Part shown: positions 1 through 10,204 of the stretch, piece after piece
How positions within the stretch are numbered: the stretch's first letter is position 1
Layout of the letters: the number at the start of each line of letters is the position of its first letter
Assembly (NCBI GenBank): GCA_963691815.1
Contig: OY829648.1
Coordinates: 18,257,021 to 18,321,020, forward strand
Length of the DNA: 64,000 nucleotides
Direction: 5' to 3'
Source: Echiichthys vipera
Lineage: Eukaryota; Chordata; Actinopteri; Perciformes; Trachinidae
Notes under the pieces: model-generated
What the model was told of the DNA's origin: nothing
Database searches by the model: none
Seen by the model: only the letters and a program-made list of their open reading frames with translations
Position numbers and translations under genes: made by a program

Positions 1-160
1 GCTCAATAGTGACTTGAAAGCGCTCACCATTGCGGGGAGTTTGGTTTTCCCTTAAGGCTCTTTTCTTCTGCATCTCCTCAAGCTCTTTGCTGATCTTTCT
101 CTTCTCCGCCTCCAAGGCATCAACAATCTTCGCTTGACACACGTGGTGTTCCTCCATCGC
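1..160 (-). CDS. kif14: kif14 coding exon 18, cut by the window edge
   Basis: Begins after acceptor CTCCAG at 162-161 and encodes AMEEHHVCQAKIVDALEAEK, then RKISKELEEMQKKRALREN, still open at base 1. It matches the human ILEALETEKQKIAKE segment. Confidence 0.9.
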
Positions 161-3100
161 CTGGAGTCAATCATGGTAATATACACAAAGATAAAAATCA
201 CCAGGCCAAGACATTATGCCTTAAGCCAGGCTCCAGCATGACTCAAAACACATGGCCCGCCAGTTAATCACAAAAACCGGTGTCAGCGTATTTCCATAAG
301 CTTCTCGAGCTCATTTTAGATCATCAGAAATCATGAGTGAGCAAATGAAGGACATGATGTCATTTACGGTTATAAGAATAATCCAGATTCCCAATAGGCT
401 GACTTCTGGAGGATTACGAAAGGGAAAAATGCAGAATGCCGACTGAAATCTGTTTAACCCTAGAACACCAAATAAATGTATGCGATTTTTATTATGCTGC
501 GTTTATCTGAGTGTCATGGGTCTCTATGTAAGCTTCAGCATTGTATTTGACATATTTGATGGCATGGGTGTTATCCTAATCTAAAACCCACTTTTTCCTA
601 CAGGCACATGTTTGGGTGATTTTCACCCAGCAATAGTGATAGAGGATAAAATGGGTTTTTGGTGGATTCTACCCACAGAAAGTGTTATTTGTGTGCCAAG
701 GACACTGAGCCTTCACCAGGGATGGGTGGACTAAAAAACAAGTTTCCATCTGCATTATTATTTTGTGTTCCAAAATTCCTAATTTTGCAATAATTTTGGA
801 GCATTTTTATATGGTCCACTCATGATGCTTTTCTTTCATTTTGTTAGACATGACACAGTTTAAAATAAAAGAACGCTACTCAAATGTGTCATGTAATGTC
901 CTGTTTTGATATATTTTTTATTGGGTGTATTATCTTGGGTAACCTCGGCTTTAGTGATGGTGTTTTGAATTTGAGCGATAGTGTTCTAGGGTTAAAATAG
1001 CATACTGTTATGCATAGATACTGCAGCTCTACCACCAACTACTCTGCATCACTGACTGTAGACCAATTTGCCTAAATGTAGTCTCTTCCAGGTAAAAAAA
1101 AAAAAAAAGGAGCCTATTAGCTCAGTGTGAGAGAAATAAATGAGATATGTAAAATTATTCATACACAAATATTTTGAATCGGTTAAAAGACAGTGACAGC
1201 GTGAAAAGCAGAGTAGACAACTGTGTCTTTGTGTGTGTGTTTATGAGTTATTTTCTATTTTTTGACAGAACAGCACAAAAAAAACGTCATTAAAATGTGA
1301 ATTAACTGTTATAACTGCTAAGTGTAGCATTCTGATGCTTAATTCTGGGTCCTTACCTGGGCCTCCATGTGCAGGCGGACACGTTTCTTGTGGGTGTCCA
1401 CCTCCTGCTCCAGCTCTAGATTGGTCATTTTCAGCTTTGCCATCTGGCTAGCCACCCTTTGCTGGTCCAACTCCTGTTGACGCTTCCACTCAGTCTCCTC
1501 ATTCTAAATATATCATAGACAAGAACTATTTGATGGTTCTGTAATAATGCAATAGAGGGCACAAGGCAGGGCTCGACAGTAACAGTTGCCAGGTTGATTT
1601 GAATTTTTTGAAACTGGCAACCAATTCTTGGACTTTGCACTTTTCAACGTGTGTAAAAACAGCTAAATATGCACCCCCCAAAAAATACATTTTTAATACC
1701 CCTGCAGTAAGCTGTGTGCTATGTGCTATTGTAATAAGCTAAAATATCTTTTCTCCAACTATATTTAAAATCCCTGTTGAGGGCCAACCTTCAATTTAGT
1801 AAATTCCAGGTTTATTCCCATTAATTACATTCCTGTTAATTCCCATGGAAAGTTTCCCTAGACATGATACCCTAAAATGATCATAAATTGAAGAGAAGGT
1901 AATCAAAGCAGAATGTTACATCTCCTCATTAACAAACAAGAATTGAAAGTATTGTGTACCAGGTCTCTCTCCAGGGCTCTGATCCTGTCTTCATAAAGTG
2001 CCCTCTGGTCAGATAGCTCTTTCTGGGCGACCTCTTTTGCCATCTGGATTCCTTGAATCATCTCCTCTTTTGCCTTCAAATGGGCTTCTTCAATTTCTGC
2101 CTCCAGCCTGTGACACACAAAGATGGCTTAGGAAGAGTTCTGATTTTGATTATTAATCTGTGCAAAATAGATATTGCCTGCTTTGGTAATATATTTTGCA
2201 CTTACTGCGCTCTTTGCGCCGCAAGTAGCTCATTTTTGGCAAATTCAAAATCTTTATGGCCATCGCCTGCGCCTGTCCAGCACGAAACCCGCTTTCCAGA
2301 CTGCACCTCTGCAGGATGGTTAAAGCGGAAATAGTGGTCTCCACCGAGAATGACCCTGTCGCCCTGGAAACCATGAACATGATGAAAAAACAAATTATAA
2401 AATGGATAAACAGGTTGATGAGTTTCATCTAATTAAAGGTTGAATATGTAGAATCTCTATTAAAAGCTTTCTTGGTAAAAAAAAATAAATGGGGCATTTT
2501 GAGGGGTACAGAATGAAAGTATTGCTTTTCAATTAAAAAAAAACATATTTAGTCTGAATTAAAAAAATCTTTTTTTTTAATTTTGACGGGCTTGACAATG
2601 ACGTTCTGTCACGTTCTGTTTACATTGTACCAGCCAATAGTGGCCGGCATTGGGGGTTGCCAGAGCTGTCTTTTGTTTGGGGCAGCTACTGTAGGCTGGC
2701 ACTGGATGAATACTGCAGCTGCTTATTTGTCCCAGCTATTTGTCCCAGCAGCTGAGTAGGGGGTGGGTTCAAACAGGCTCTGGTCTCCTGTAGGCTACTT
2801 GGCCTGGTCTGATGATCATGGCAACCCAAGTGCTTTTAATTATTTTTTGTTGTTGAAACTACGATCTAGAGACACTAGATGGCGGTGTTCTGCTCATTCT
2901 ACATTTTTAACCTTTAAACTTACCATAACCCCATAATTTAAAGCAAATTACAAACAAGTACAAAGAAAAACATTCCACAAATGTTACTCCATAGAATAAT
3001 GCTAAACTTCACTACTTACATGGTGTAGGACAGTGGATTCAGATATGAGGCTTCCATTAACAAAGGTCTTGGCGTTGTCCATGGGAGTGATGCTGACGGT

Positions 3101-6100
3101 GCCCTTGATGTTGGTTATAACACTATGACAAAAAAATACACACACACACTTGTTTTTTTCACGCTGAATGTATACCGAAGCTAAAAAAAATAAAATAACT
3201 AGTAGCCAGATTAGAAAGACGGTTAGCAAGAAAACGGTTTTGTTCCTCGATTATCACGATAAATGAACAATTAGTCTCCACAGCAACGTTTTGTTTTCAC
3301 CAGTGTTGGTCAGCGATGAGGGCTCCTGTCAGCTGGATGTCGTGCCTGGACTCAGACCGGAGTTTTCCCACTGTGGTTCGACCCTCGTTGATCATGTAGA
3401 GAAGCATCTCAGACAGTTGAGGATCCTCGTTCAGATTCACCAGGTTAGGAAGACGATTGTCCACTTTGAATGTCACACCTGCCTTCTGAAAAAAAGAGAA
3501 AGCTTCTACTTTCAAATACTGTTATAAGTTTGTGTGGACACATTTATTACAGCTTGTTTCAGGGGTTGTTACTTTAACCTTTTCAGGTCAGTGTGGGGAA
3601 ATGATCATTTTCCTGTAGACAAAGTGGATGACAGTCTTGACACAGTAGAAATGTTTTTTTTATGATCAAAAACAATTACCTGCAACTCTTTGGTCTCTTC
3701 ACGTTTACGGATTTCAGCTTGCTCCAGTTTCTCTCTCCATGCCCTGCCAGATAATGAGATAAAATCAACCTTGAAAATGTTTCTCATGAGTAGGTTTTCC
3801 TTAGAATGAGGCCTTTTCACATCTACAGAATAAGTTAGAATTTAATCTTAATTGTACTGCGAACATTTGCACATATAATATATGACAAAAAATAAATAAA
3901 GAAATGAAGAATCACTTTGATACTAGTGTTCTCAGCTTTTAGTTTGCCCCCCTAAAAAAGAAGACTACTAAGATCTGAGTCTGTTGCACCAGATAAATAA
4001 AATGAAAATTGATAATAAATTGCATTAATACTGACCGGTTGGCCTCAACCATTTCTCTCTCTTGCTGAGAGAGTTTGTTCCTCAGGCCAGCAATCTCCTG
4101 CTGGAACAGCCTGACCCTCTCTGGTTCGATTCCCTGAGAGCTCATCTGGGCTGCTCGCAGTTTTTCCACCTCTGCTTTCAAATCTGAAAAAACACATAAA
4201 ATTAGCTTTGTAACGCTAAAATATATGAAGCAGTTAAAAAATATATAAACTTAAAATGAATATCTGGCAGTATGAAAACGCAGTGGGTTACTAATTCTGA
4301 AAGTGTGTTTTAAGACGTTACTTTACCAGGCGACAGAAGTATTCAGATTTGTCAGTGAATAGCCAACAATGTCAGTTATTGAATATAATTTACTGAGGAA
4401 TAATGACCCGTTTTATAATGGTGGAGTCATATTAACTTTGAGTATCACACACTGATAGGTGATGTTAGAGAAAACCACAGCAAGAGCTCCCCTTAGTGCT
4501 AAAAACATCAAACAGCAGCAAGATCATCTTATGAAAAATAATACTTGCATGACAGTTAGCCGCCATGTGCAGCTGACAGTGCATAAATATGGCCTGAAGG
4601 CAAGGTTAGGGCCATGCCTTAATTGAACTGGGTAGTGCATAAGCTGGTGATGGATTGATGGGCGGACATGAGGGTATGTGTGAGAGAAGGAGAGCGAAGG
4701 AGATAAAGAGCAAGACATGAGTAGAAAGACAGACATTCACATATAGAGAAACATACAGAGAGAAACAGTAATGTAGACACAAAGTGAGGACGAGGAAGGA
4801 GCTAATGGAAAGACAGAAAACGATGCTCTGTTGCTTAACATTTCAAACTGTTAGGCCTTTCCATTGCAAAATACTGTTCACATCTGTGATGCCAGGATGG
4901 TAACAACACTGCTCGGTATAGAAAGACCATCTCTTTCCTCATGAATAAGGACATACAGGTGCTGTTTGTGTAGGATGGCAGATGCTCAGGATCACAAAGA
5001 AAAGCAGAATGTACAGTGAAAAAAATGTATTTAAGATCAAAACTGTTTTCTCAAGCCAGGAAGGTGTTTTGTATGTCCTGCTCCCCTTTCCACTCAGTTG
5101 ATGTCACTCACAGAAAATAGTGTTTTTTTTCCCTTTACAGTCAAAAGGACTTACCTTGGCCACATCTACCTCACAGATGGCAACAGCCACAGTAAGTGCA
5201 TGGTCAGTGTATTCACCAAAATCACTAAAAACCCTGCTACAGGCAGTTTTGCAAGCATAAAACAATTACTCCTTTTCAGATAAGTAAACAGACTGTATGA
5301 ATAAACATATCTAAAAAGCATATTGCATAGGCCAGAGCTCAGTTAAGGTCAACAGAGATTTTTGAATGTGGATATTTTTAGCGTTTGACCTCTGATGAGC
5401 TTGGCACTCGTGTCCTCGTTGACTTTTGCCACGTTAATGATCGTGCGAGCCTGCTGGGCATAGCGCAGTGTGCTTAGGCTTTCTTCCACATTGCTGCCGG
5501 CTGGGCTCAGTGTGGCGATCATGGCCGTCTTGGAGTTACCACCAAGGCTCTCTTTCAAAAGCCTGCAGAATAGAAAAATGGGATTTTGTCTTATCATGCT
5601 CCTAAATTGGAAATGAGATGAGCTTAACTACTATACTGTAATTGGAGAAAATGTAAAGATTTTAATTTTCTATTATACAAAGTCTATATCTACCCCATTT
5701 ATAATCAATTCAATTTCTGTTATGGAATTCTATTTTCCGTTTTAGAAGTACTGGGATAGTCTATGTGCTATATGAGCAAGAATTTTCTTTGTTCATAGAA
5801 TTTACATACAGTATATCACACACAACGTTGGTAGACTAACTGTGGACCTCCTAAAGCTGATAAAGAGATCTGATCTCAACAAAAAAAATGTGTGTTCCAC
5901 AACAGTGTGTACAAGAATCCTGATCTCTCACCATGTCAGGACAGACTCTCTGTATGGTATGAAGACCTTCTTTCTTGTCAGTGATTGTTCTGATAGGGCA
6001 GAGATGACCTTTCCAAGGGTAAGCAGGGATTTGTTGATGCTAGCACCCTCCTATAATGACACAGTTAAATTGGCATTTGTTTTTGATATACATGCTACAT

Positions 6101-9100
6101 ATGAAAATGGAAAACGCATCCCCTGCCAGGTAAATTGAGTAATGAACAAATGGGTCAGAATACATCAACAAACTGCAGGACCCAAAGTGAAGTCTTATAA
6201 TGACAAATGTATTTTGCTCATGTTGGAGTGGATTTTCTGAGCAAAATTGGGGGGGAAAACACTGAGATCCTCCATTTAAAATTCTAGAAAATGGAGAAAA
6301 GCTCATTCTCGCAATTGAGCGGCAATAACCAAGAATAACATGCTGTGTGTGAGTGTGTGTGCGTGTGCGTGTGCGTGTGCGTACCCTGAGACGGTCTCCA
6401 CTTGTTTGGGCCGAGTTACAGCGTTCGCTGCCTGCCAGGTCCACCAGGTTAATCCTGCTGGTGATACTGTGGTCATGTTCCTCACCCTCCACAAACTCAG
6501 TCTGCACAGAAGCACACGCAGACAAACTGATGAGATGTGGAACACTGAGCTTAAACACATGACAGCCCAAGTTAATTAGTATCACTCTCTGAATGTTATA
6601 AATATTTAAAGAATATATTAGGCAACAATCATTTTGTGTGATGCAGTAAAGTTGAGAGGCCGTGCCTGAGTCTGGGTCATAATCAGGGTAAAGACGGAGT
6701 GAGATCTGGAGCTCTTGTCATTCATTCCTGTTGCTGCCGTGGCTCTCTGCTTGTTGCCCAGCTCCAGCCAACCCTGAAGAATGACACCATGAATGACAAA
6801 ATATTGGTGTGAAATGTTTGATGCTCAGCACTTCTCTCCTTGTTGCGCCTGCGCTACACATTTCAAGACATTAATATACAGTCAAATGTCGATGTTCGTC
6901 TTTCATAATAGCTTCACAGTCTACCGAACATTGAATCTTGACATGCTTACTCAATCAAAATTGTTCTTAAGAGCATCAGCTAAACGAGAGGATCTTATAG
7001 AAGAAAATAGCAGTTTCAACCTACCTGAATGTCATTGTAGGAACTCACAATATTCCTGTGAAGAAATAACAAAATTAGCAATTCTGCAGTTTTTTTATTG
7101 AAGAGCAATAGAAATATACATTTCTTTTTTTTTTTTTCTTTAAAGGTTACTTACGCAGAGAGGTCAGCAACATAGGGACCATGGACTGGGTGTTCCCTCA
7201 CCCTCAACTGGAAACACAAATCAACACGTTTTTATCTTGACTCTACATGTTTTCATATTATTCAGTCCTACAAATGACCACTAAAGAATGTATGCATTAT
7301 GTAGTAATCATTATGAGCAAGAGTGCATCTCTAAAAATGTGTGATTATTAAATGTTCCATTCTATCTTCTAAAGAATTACAGGAAATCACAAGACCTTCC
7401 CAGGCAAAGTGACTGGTTTATCAGAAATGTTGAGCCACCAGTATTGCAAACTACTTACAGGCATCCTCCTCTGGTTTGGCTCATCTCTGGTCACCAGCAG
7501 GTCATGGATCTTCTCATTGTAAACTTCAAAATAGCTCATCTCTACATGACATTTGACCTAAAACATAACAACCAAATGATCAGTCCAATGATCAGAAAGA
7601 AAAGATTGTCAATGTACACATTCAAGTTCTTAATTTTTGTCTTTTCTTAAGACATTTTATAACATTTCAATAAGTAAAAAAGTAGGTGAAAGAACATAAG
7701 CTAGAAGAATTTAACCATTGAGAAAGCATTCAAGTAGAGATTTTACCTCTTCATTTTCCATGGATGCCAATCTAGAAAAAAGCTCCTGACAGAATCGCGG
7801 GATTACTCCTTCCTCTTCTCCAAAGCCCATCATCCTAAACAACAATGATTCCAAACAAATCAAATTGAGGGTTAATTTATTAGGATTTAAAATACACCTC
7901 CCACCCAGTGCGATTCTTTTAAGAGCGAAAAAAATGAAGAGAGCAAAGGGGACAAGTTTCAGTGGTGCAAGATTGGCTGTGATAATTTAAAACCCAAATA
8001 CTCACGTATACGACTTCCCCGAGCCTGTTTGGCCATAAGCAAACAGGCAGGTGTTGAATCCTTCGAAGGCCCTCAGCAGCAGAGGTTTGGCCAGTGTCTC
8101 ATACACCATCTGCTGGCTGGCAAAGGTGGGGTCACGCTCATCCACCGAGCAGAAGGAGAAGTCATAGGTGAAGGAGTAGCTCTGTTTGTCCGGATGCTGG
8201 ACAGCAGTCTCCTGACCGTTTATGAAGATGACCTGCAATGCCTTCTCTGCCTTCTCCCTATATCAGAACAGAAATATGCACAGAAACGACTAATATAATT
8301 AACCAGAATGATTGTAAAACTGATCATCGCAGCCTAAAATTGTGCATCGTTTGTAGTTTGGTGGTAATATTCCATCTTAGAAAATTCGCACACAGCCTAC
8401 AGTGTAAGGCTGCGACTGATTCTGCAGCTGATAATCTTCATTGTCGATAAATATGCAGATTATGTTATTGATGCCTCAGCATTTGGTCTATAAAATGTCA
8501 GAAAATAGTGAAAATAGCCATGACATTTCCCTAAAGCCCCAATTTAGAATATCATATTTTCGTGTTTTGTCCAACCAACCCTCCAAAATCTAAAAGGTAT
8601 AACATTTACTATCACATGGGACAAGAAAAGTAGAAAATCCTCACGACTGAGAAGCTGTAACTGGAAAATGTTTGACTTTCCTCTTAAAATTTTACGAGAA
8701 CAATTGAAAACAAACTCTTGTCTAGCAATGGACAAATCAATTAACAGACTAAGTGGGTAAAGAGAATGCTTCCATTTCATTTTCAACGCATTGATGTATT
8801 CCTGCAATGGGTTTCATTTGTCAAATCCTTTAAAGTTTCTGAGAATATAATTAATGGCAATGCCTTTGAATGTCCAGAATACATTTTATTATTGCCCAGC
8901 TTACATGCAAATGAAACAATGGTTTAATCAATCAGGGACAGATTAAAGTAAAACTACCTTATTAACATGAGTTAAATTGGGTAGGTGACACCTCCAGAAG
9001 GCTTATTAGCAGTAACCTTTTTGAAGGCCCTAGACTCCTAAATACTGGCAGATACGATTAAGCCAATCCTGAACATTTCAAACTTCAATTAAGACAAATA

Positions 9101-10204
9101 TCACATTACAAACCTGGCACTGAAAGGGCGCACACGGACTGCAACAGTCACGGCACTGTTTTCCATCTTATATGAATCCTGCTGCTTCAGAGCCTCGCTG
9201 GGACGGGAAAGGAGCTGCTCAGTGGGTGCTGGATCAGGAGCGGGAATGGACGACCTGGCCAGGGTCACATCTCCCTTTTGACTCGTGGTGGATGATGATG
9301 ATGATGACGACGATGTCTTTCTCACCTGCAGCAGCGGGGCGTTTGGCTTGCGCACACCTGTGGGCGCCTTGCTGACCCGAGGAGTTGCGGCAGGTTTTGC
9401 GTCCCCAGCTTGCTGTGCTCGGGATTTGGGCCTCTCTAGACTTGCACATTTCACTGCCACTTGTTTGGGTGCGTCTTTTTCTGACAGTTTCTCGAACACA
9501 TCTCTCTTAGCGGCGATTTTCGAAAATGGGGTCTTTTTGGTAGGGGTTTTAAAGATTTGGGCCTGGTCATCTAACTGCCTCCTGGAAAATGATGAAGAAG
9601 AAGAGGAGGAGGAGGAGGAGGAGGGCGTGTTGCTGGTCGCCGGCCTCCCCTGGGTTTCCACAGGAGCCACAGCTTCTTTCCCTTTGCTCCCACGGGCGGT
9701 TTCTCTTAAACTCATAGACCTGAATAAACCAGCTGCTCTACCGTTTGGTTCACTGAGAACTTTGGGCATTGGCTGCCCATGGCCATGTGTACCTTTATCC
9801 ATCGAGGGAGTTCTGGTCCTGCGTTGCAGGGTCAGCCTCTTCTCCGGAGCTGGTGTAGTATTCTGACTGCGCTCAATCATCGTTTTCTCAGCCGTCTCAG
9901 ACCCGGTCTTCCTCCTTGACCTCCTCTGCAGGGTAAGCCGGCCACGGTGAGGAGTCTGCAGCCCGCCACCGCTGCTTTTCGACAGCGCAGAGACGAGATA
10001 AGTCCTGTTTACCTGTCGGCTTTTCTCAGATGACCTGCTGCTGTCTTCACATGCAGACTCTCCGGATGTTATCTCACTCTTGCCCACCGTCGTGTCCGTC
10101 GTTTTTCGCTCTGCCATGCGCTCTCTGCCCGGTGTCCTGGATGTTGCCATTAGATGGTCATAATAAGTTGTATGCTTCCTCGCTTGTACACTAAATAACG
10201 ACAT
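1..10204 (-). CDS. kif14: kinesin-like protein KIF14, 18 coding exons, 3' end outside window
   Basis: KIF14 is a plus-end-directed kinesin of the kinesin-3 group; in vertebrates it works with PRC1 and citron kinase at the central spindle and midbody in cytokinesis. Coding exons on the minus strand: 10204-9114, 8257-8006, 7834-7747, 7557-7459, 7207-7155, 7055-7025, 6773-6666, 6501-6385, 6050-5932, 5562-5390, 4183-4036, 3743-3680, 3485-3301, 3122-3020, 2363-2206, 2107-1960, 1503-1357 and 160-1. All joins keep frame and give about 1081 residues. Order: Ser-rich basic N-terminus (1-345), motor (about 350-710) with P-loop GQTGSGKS (439-446), switch I NDKSSRSH and switch II DLAGSE (595-600), neck coiled coil, FHA domain (about 790-905), start of the stalk. 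Human KIF14 has about 1650 residues, so roughly a third of the protein lies beyond base 1. Exon similarity to human KIF14 is clear throughout. All introns are GT-AG except one GC donor. Confidence 0.97.
161..1356 (-). other. kif14: kif14 intron 17
   Basis: Apart from the 534-base piggyBac-type MITE and an A-run near 1093-1107 I see nothing recognisable in this intron. Confidence 0.8.
458..991. mobile_element. piggyBac-type MITE in a kif14 intron
   Basis: The element starts CCCTAGAACAC and ends with the exact inverse GTGTTCTAGGG (11-base perfect terminal repeats). It is flanked on both sides by TTAA (454-457 and 992-995). CCC-starting ends with TTAA target duplications are diagnostic of the piggyBac superfamily. 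At 534 bases with no coding sequence it is non-autonomous. Confidence 0.85.
1357..1503 (-). CDS. kif14: kif14 coding exon 17: stalk coiled coil
   Basis: 49 codons, phase 0 both sides, beginning NEETEWKRQQELDQQRVA and continuing as heptad-like charged sequence. Donor CAG|GTAAGG. Placed by position and coiled-coil character more than by strict identity. Confidence 0.9.
1960..2107 (-). CDS. kif14: kif14 coding exon 16: stalk coiled coil
   Basis: Encodes LEAEIEEAHLKAKEEMIQGI and continues as charged coiled coil to ALERDL; close to human KIF14. Acceptor CACAG|GCTGGA, donor CTG|GTACAC. Confidence 0.94.
2206..2363 (-). CDS. kif14: kif14 coding exon 15: FHA C-terminal strands
   Basis: Encodes GDRVILGGDHYFRFNHPAEV, a strongly conserved FHA edge, followed by KDFEFAKNELLAAQR. 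Donor GCGCA|GTAAGT. Phase 0 in, phase 2 out. Confidence 0.95.
3020..3122 (-). CDS. kif14: kif14 coding exon 14: FHA domain, middle
   Basis: Encodes GTVSITPMDNAKTFVNGSLI and then the strand ending TVLHH. Donor CCAT|GTAAGT. Phase 2 in, phase 0 out. Confidence 0.94.
3301..3485 (-). CDS. kif14: kif14 coding exon 13: FHA domain, first part
   Basis: Encodes the conserved LPNLVNLNEDPQLSEMLLYM segment and the first FHA strands, ending IADQHC. Donor CACTG|GTGAAA. Phase 0 in, phase 2 out. Confidence 0.95.
3680..3743 (-). CDS. kif14: kif14 coding exon 12: coiled coil linker
   Basis: A 64-bp exon encoding AWREKLEQAEIRKREETKEL, a charged helix leading to the FHA domain; matches the human segment. Donor CAG|GTAATT. 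Confidence 0.92.
4036..4183 (-). CDS. kif14: kif14 coding exon 11: neck coiled coil
   Basis: Encodes LKAEVEKLRAAQ and a following charged helical stretch, the coiled coil after the motor. Phase 1 in, phase 2 out; donor CCG|GTCAGT. Confidence 0.93.
4184..5389 (-). other. kif14: kif14 intron 10
   Basis: A 1.2-kb intron between the motor end and the neck coiled coil. It has a purine-rich stretch about 4681-4800; no exon, RNA gene or recognised repeat is visible. Confidence 0.7.
5390..5562 (-). CDS. kif14: kif14 coding exon 10: motor C-terminus
   Basis: Encodes LLKESLGGNSKTAMIATLSP and then LSTLRYAQQARTI, the closing helix of the motor, ending AKLIR. Phase 2 in, phase 1 out; donor AGAG|GTCAAA. 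Confidence 0.96.
5932..6050 (-). CDS. kif14: kif14 coding exon 9: motor, NKSLLTLGKVISAL
   Basis: Encodes EGASINKSLLTLGKVISALS and then VFIPYRESVLTW, the helix and tubulin-contact loop typical of kinesin motors. 119 bp, phase 0 in and 2 out; donor ACATG|GTGAGA. Confidence 0.95.
6345..6384 (-). repeat. CA-rich repeat beginning at a kif14 splice donor
   Basis: In the kif14 sense direction the intron opens GTACGCACACGCACACGC and continues as CA repeats, so the microsatellite starts within a few bases of the 5' splice site of the switch II exon. Confidence 0.9.
6385..6501 (-). CDS. kif14: kif14 coding exon 8: switch II exon
   Basis: Encodes TEFVEGEEHDHSITSRINLV followed by DLAGSERCNSA, i.e. switch II, ending at GDRLR. 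Donor AGG|GTACGC runs straight into a CA-rich repeat. Phase 0 both ends. Confidence 0.96.
6502..6665 (-). other. kif14: kif14 intron with GC donor (GC-AG)
   Basis: The exon join TQTQ|TEF is fixed by conservation with human KIF14. At that point the donor bases read GC (CAG|GCACGG), with no usable GT nearby, and the acceptor is a normal CAG. Intron length is 164 bases. Confidence 0.75.
6666..6773 (-). CDS. kif14: kif14 coding exon 7: switch I exon, GC donor
   Basis: Encodes GWLELGNKQRATAATGMNDK then SSRSHSVFTLIMTQTQ, with the switch I SSRSH signature. Phase 0 both ends. No GT lies at the exon end; reading needs CAG|GCACGG, a GC donor at 6665-6664, to reach the next exon in frame. Confidence 0.93.
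7025..7055 (-). CDS. kif14: kif14 coding exon 6: 31-bp exon inside the motor
   Basis: Only 31 bases, encoding NIVSSYNDIQ between two motor exons. Acceptor TTCACAG|GAATAT and donor CAG|GTAGGT are both good, and phases (2 in, 0 out) fit the neighbours. Too short for ordinary ORF detection; supported by alignment to human NIVSSYADIQ. Confidence 0.92.
7155..7207 (-). CDS. kif14: kif14 coding exon 5: motor, LRVREHPVHGPYV segment
   Basis: A 53-bp exon encoding LRVREHPVHGPYVADLSA, matching human KIF14. Phase 0 in, phase 2 out; donor TCTGC|GTAAGT. Confidence 0.94.
7459..7557 (-). CDS. kif14: kif14 coding exon 4: motor, SYFEVYNEKIHDLL segment
   Basis: Carries the family-typical EMSYFEVYNEKIHDLLV strand-helix. 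33 codons, phase 0 on both sides; donor CCT|GTAAGT. Confidence 0.95.
7747..7834 (-). CDS. kif14: kif14 coding exon 3: motor, after the P-loop
   Basis: Encodes MMGFGEEEGVIPRFC and on to SMENEE, matching the kinesin segment after the P-loop. Phase 2 in, phase 0 out; donor GAG|GTAAAA. Confidence 0.95.
8006..8257 (-). CDS. kif14: kif14 coding exon 2: motor core with P-loop
   Basis: Encodes residues about 364-448 of the motor, including AFEGFNTCLFAYGQTGSGKS, the ATP-binding P-loop in its usual kinesin setting. Acceptor TAG|GGAGAAG, donor TATAC|GTGAGT. Phase 2 at both ends. Confidence 0.96.
8258..9113 (-). other. kif14: kif14 intron 1
   Basis: About 0.86 kb separating the N-terminal exon from the motor core exon. 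About 8405-8780 looks like a fish dispersed repeat (listed separately); the rest shows nothing. Confidence 0.75.
8405..8780. repeat. dispersed repeat, copy 1 (probable non-autonomous element)
   Basis: Contains AAAATGTCAGAAAATAGTGA and a GTTTTGTCCAACCAACC segment, features of a very common fish interspersed repeat as I remember it. A second diverged copy with the similar string GTTTTGCCCAACCAAC lies at about 50865-51165 in the same orientation. Ends are not resolved. Confidence 0.5.
9114..10204 (-). CDS. kif14: kif14 coding exon 1: N-terminal extension and first motor strand
   Basis: Start ATG at 10204 has a good context (GGCGGCC before ATG) and an MSL start like human KIF14. Further Met codons follow at about residues 19 and 30. 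The exon encodes a basic, Ser/Thr-rich, presumably disordered region of about 345 residues with conserved patches NRTYLVSA and two LTLQRR repeats, which match the human N-terminus where PRC1 binding has been mapped. Two poly-Ser runs come from near-perfect trinucleotide tracts (9589-9624 and 9286-9315). The exon ends in VTVAVRVRPFSA, the first motor strand, with donor CAG|GTTTGT. Confidence 0.95.

Noticed and set aside
6040..6585. 181-codon minus-strand ORF over the kif14 switch II exon
   Set aside because: Only its TEFVEGEEHDH to GDRLR part is real; the rest reads through introns.
9285..9866. 193-codon plus-strand ORF opposite the first kif14 exon, with Asp and Glu runs
   Set aside because: It is the antisense reading of the kif14 poly-Ser and basic N-terminus; acidic runs are the complement of Ser codon repeats. 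No independent support.
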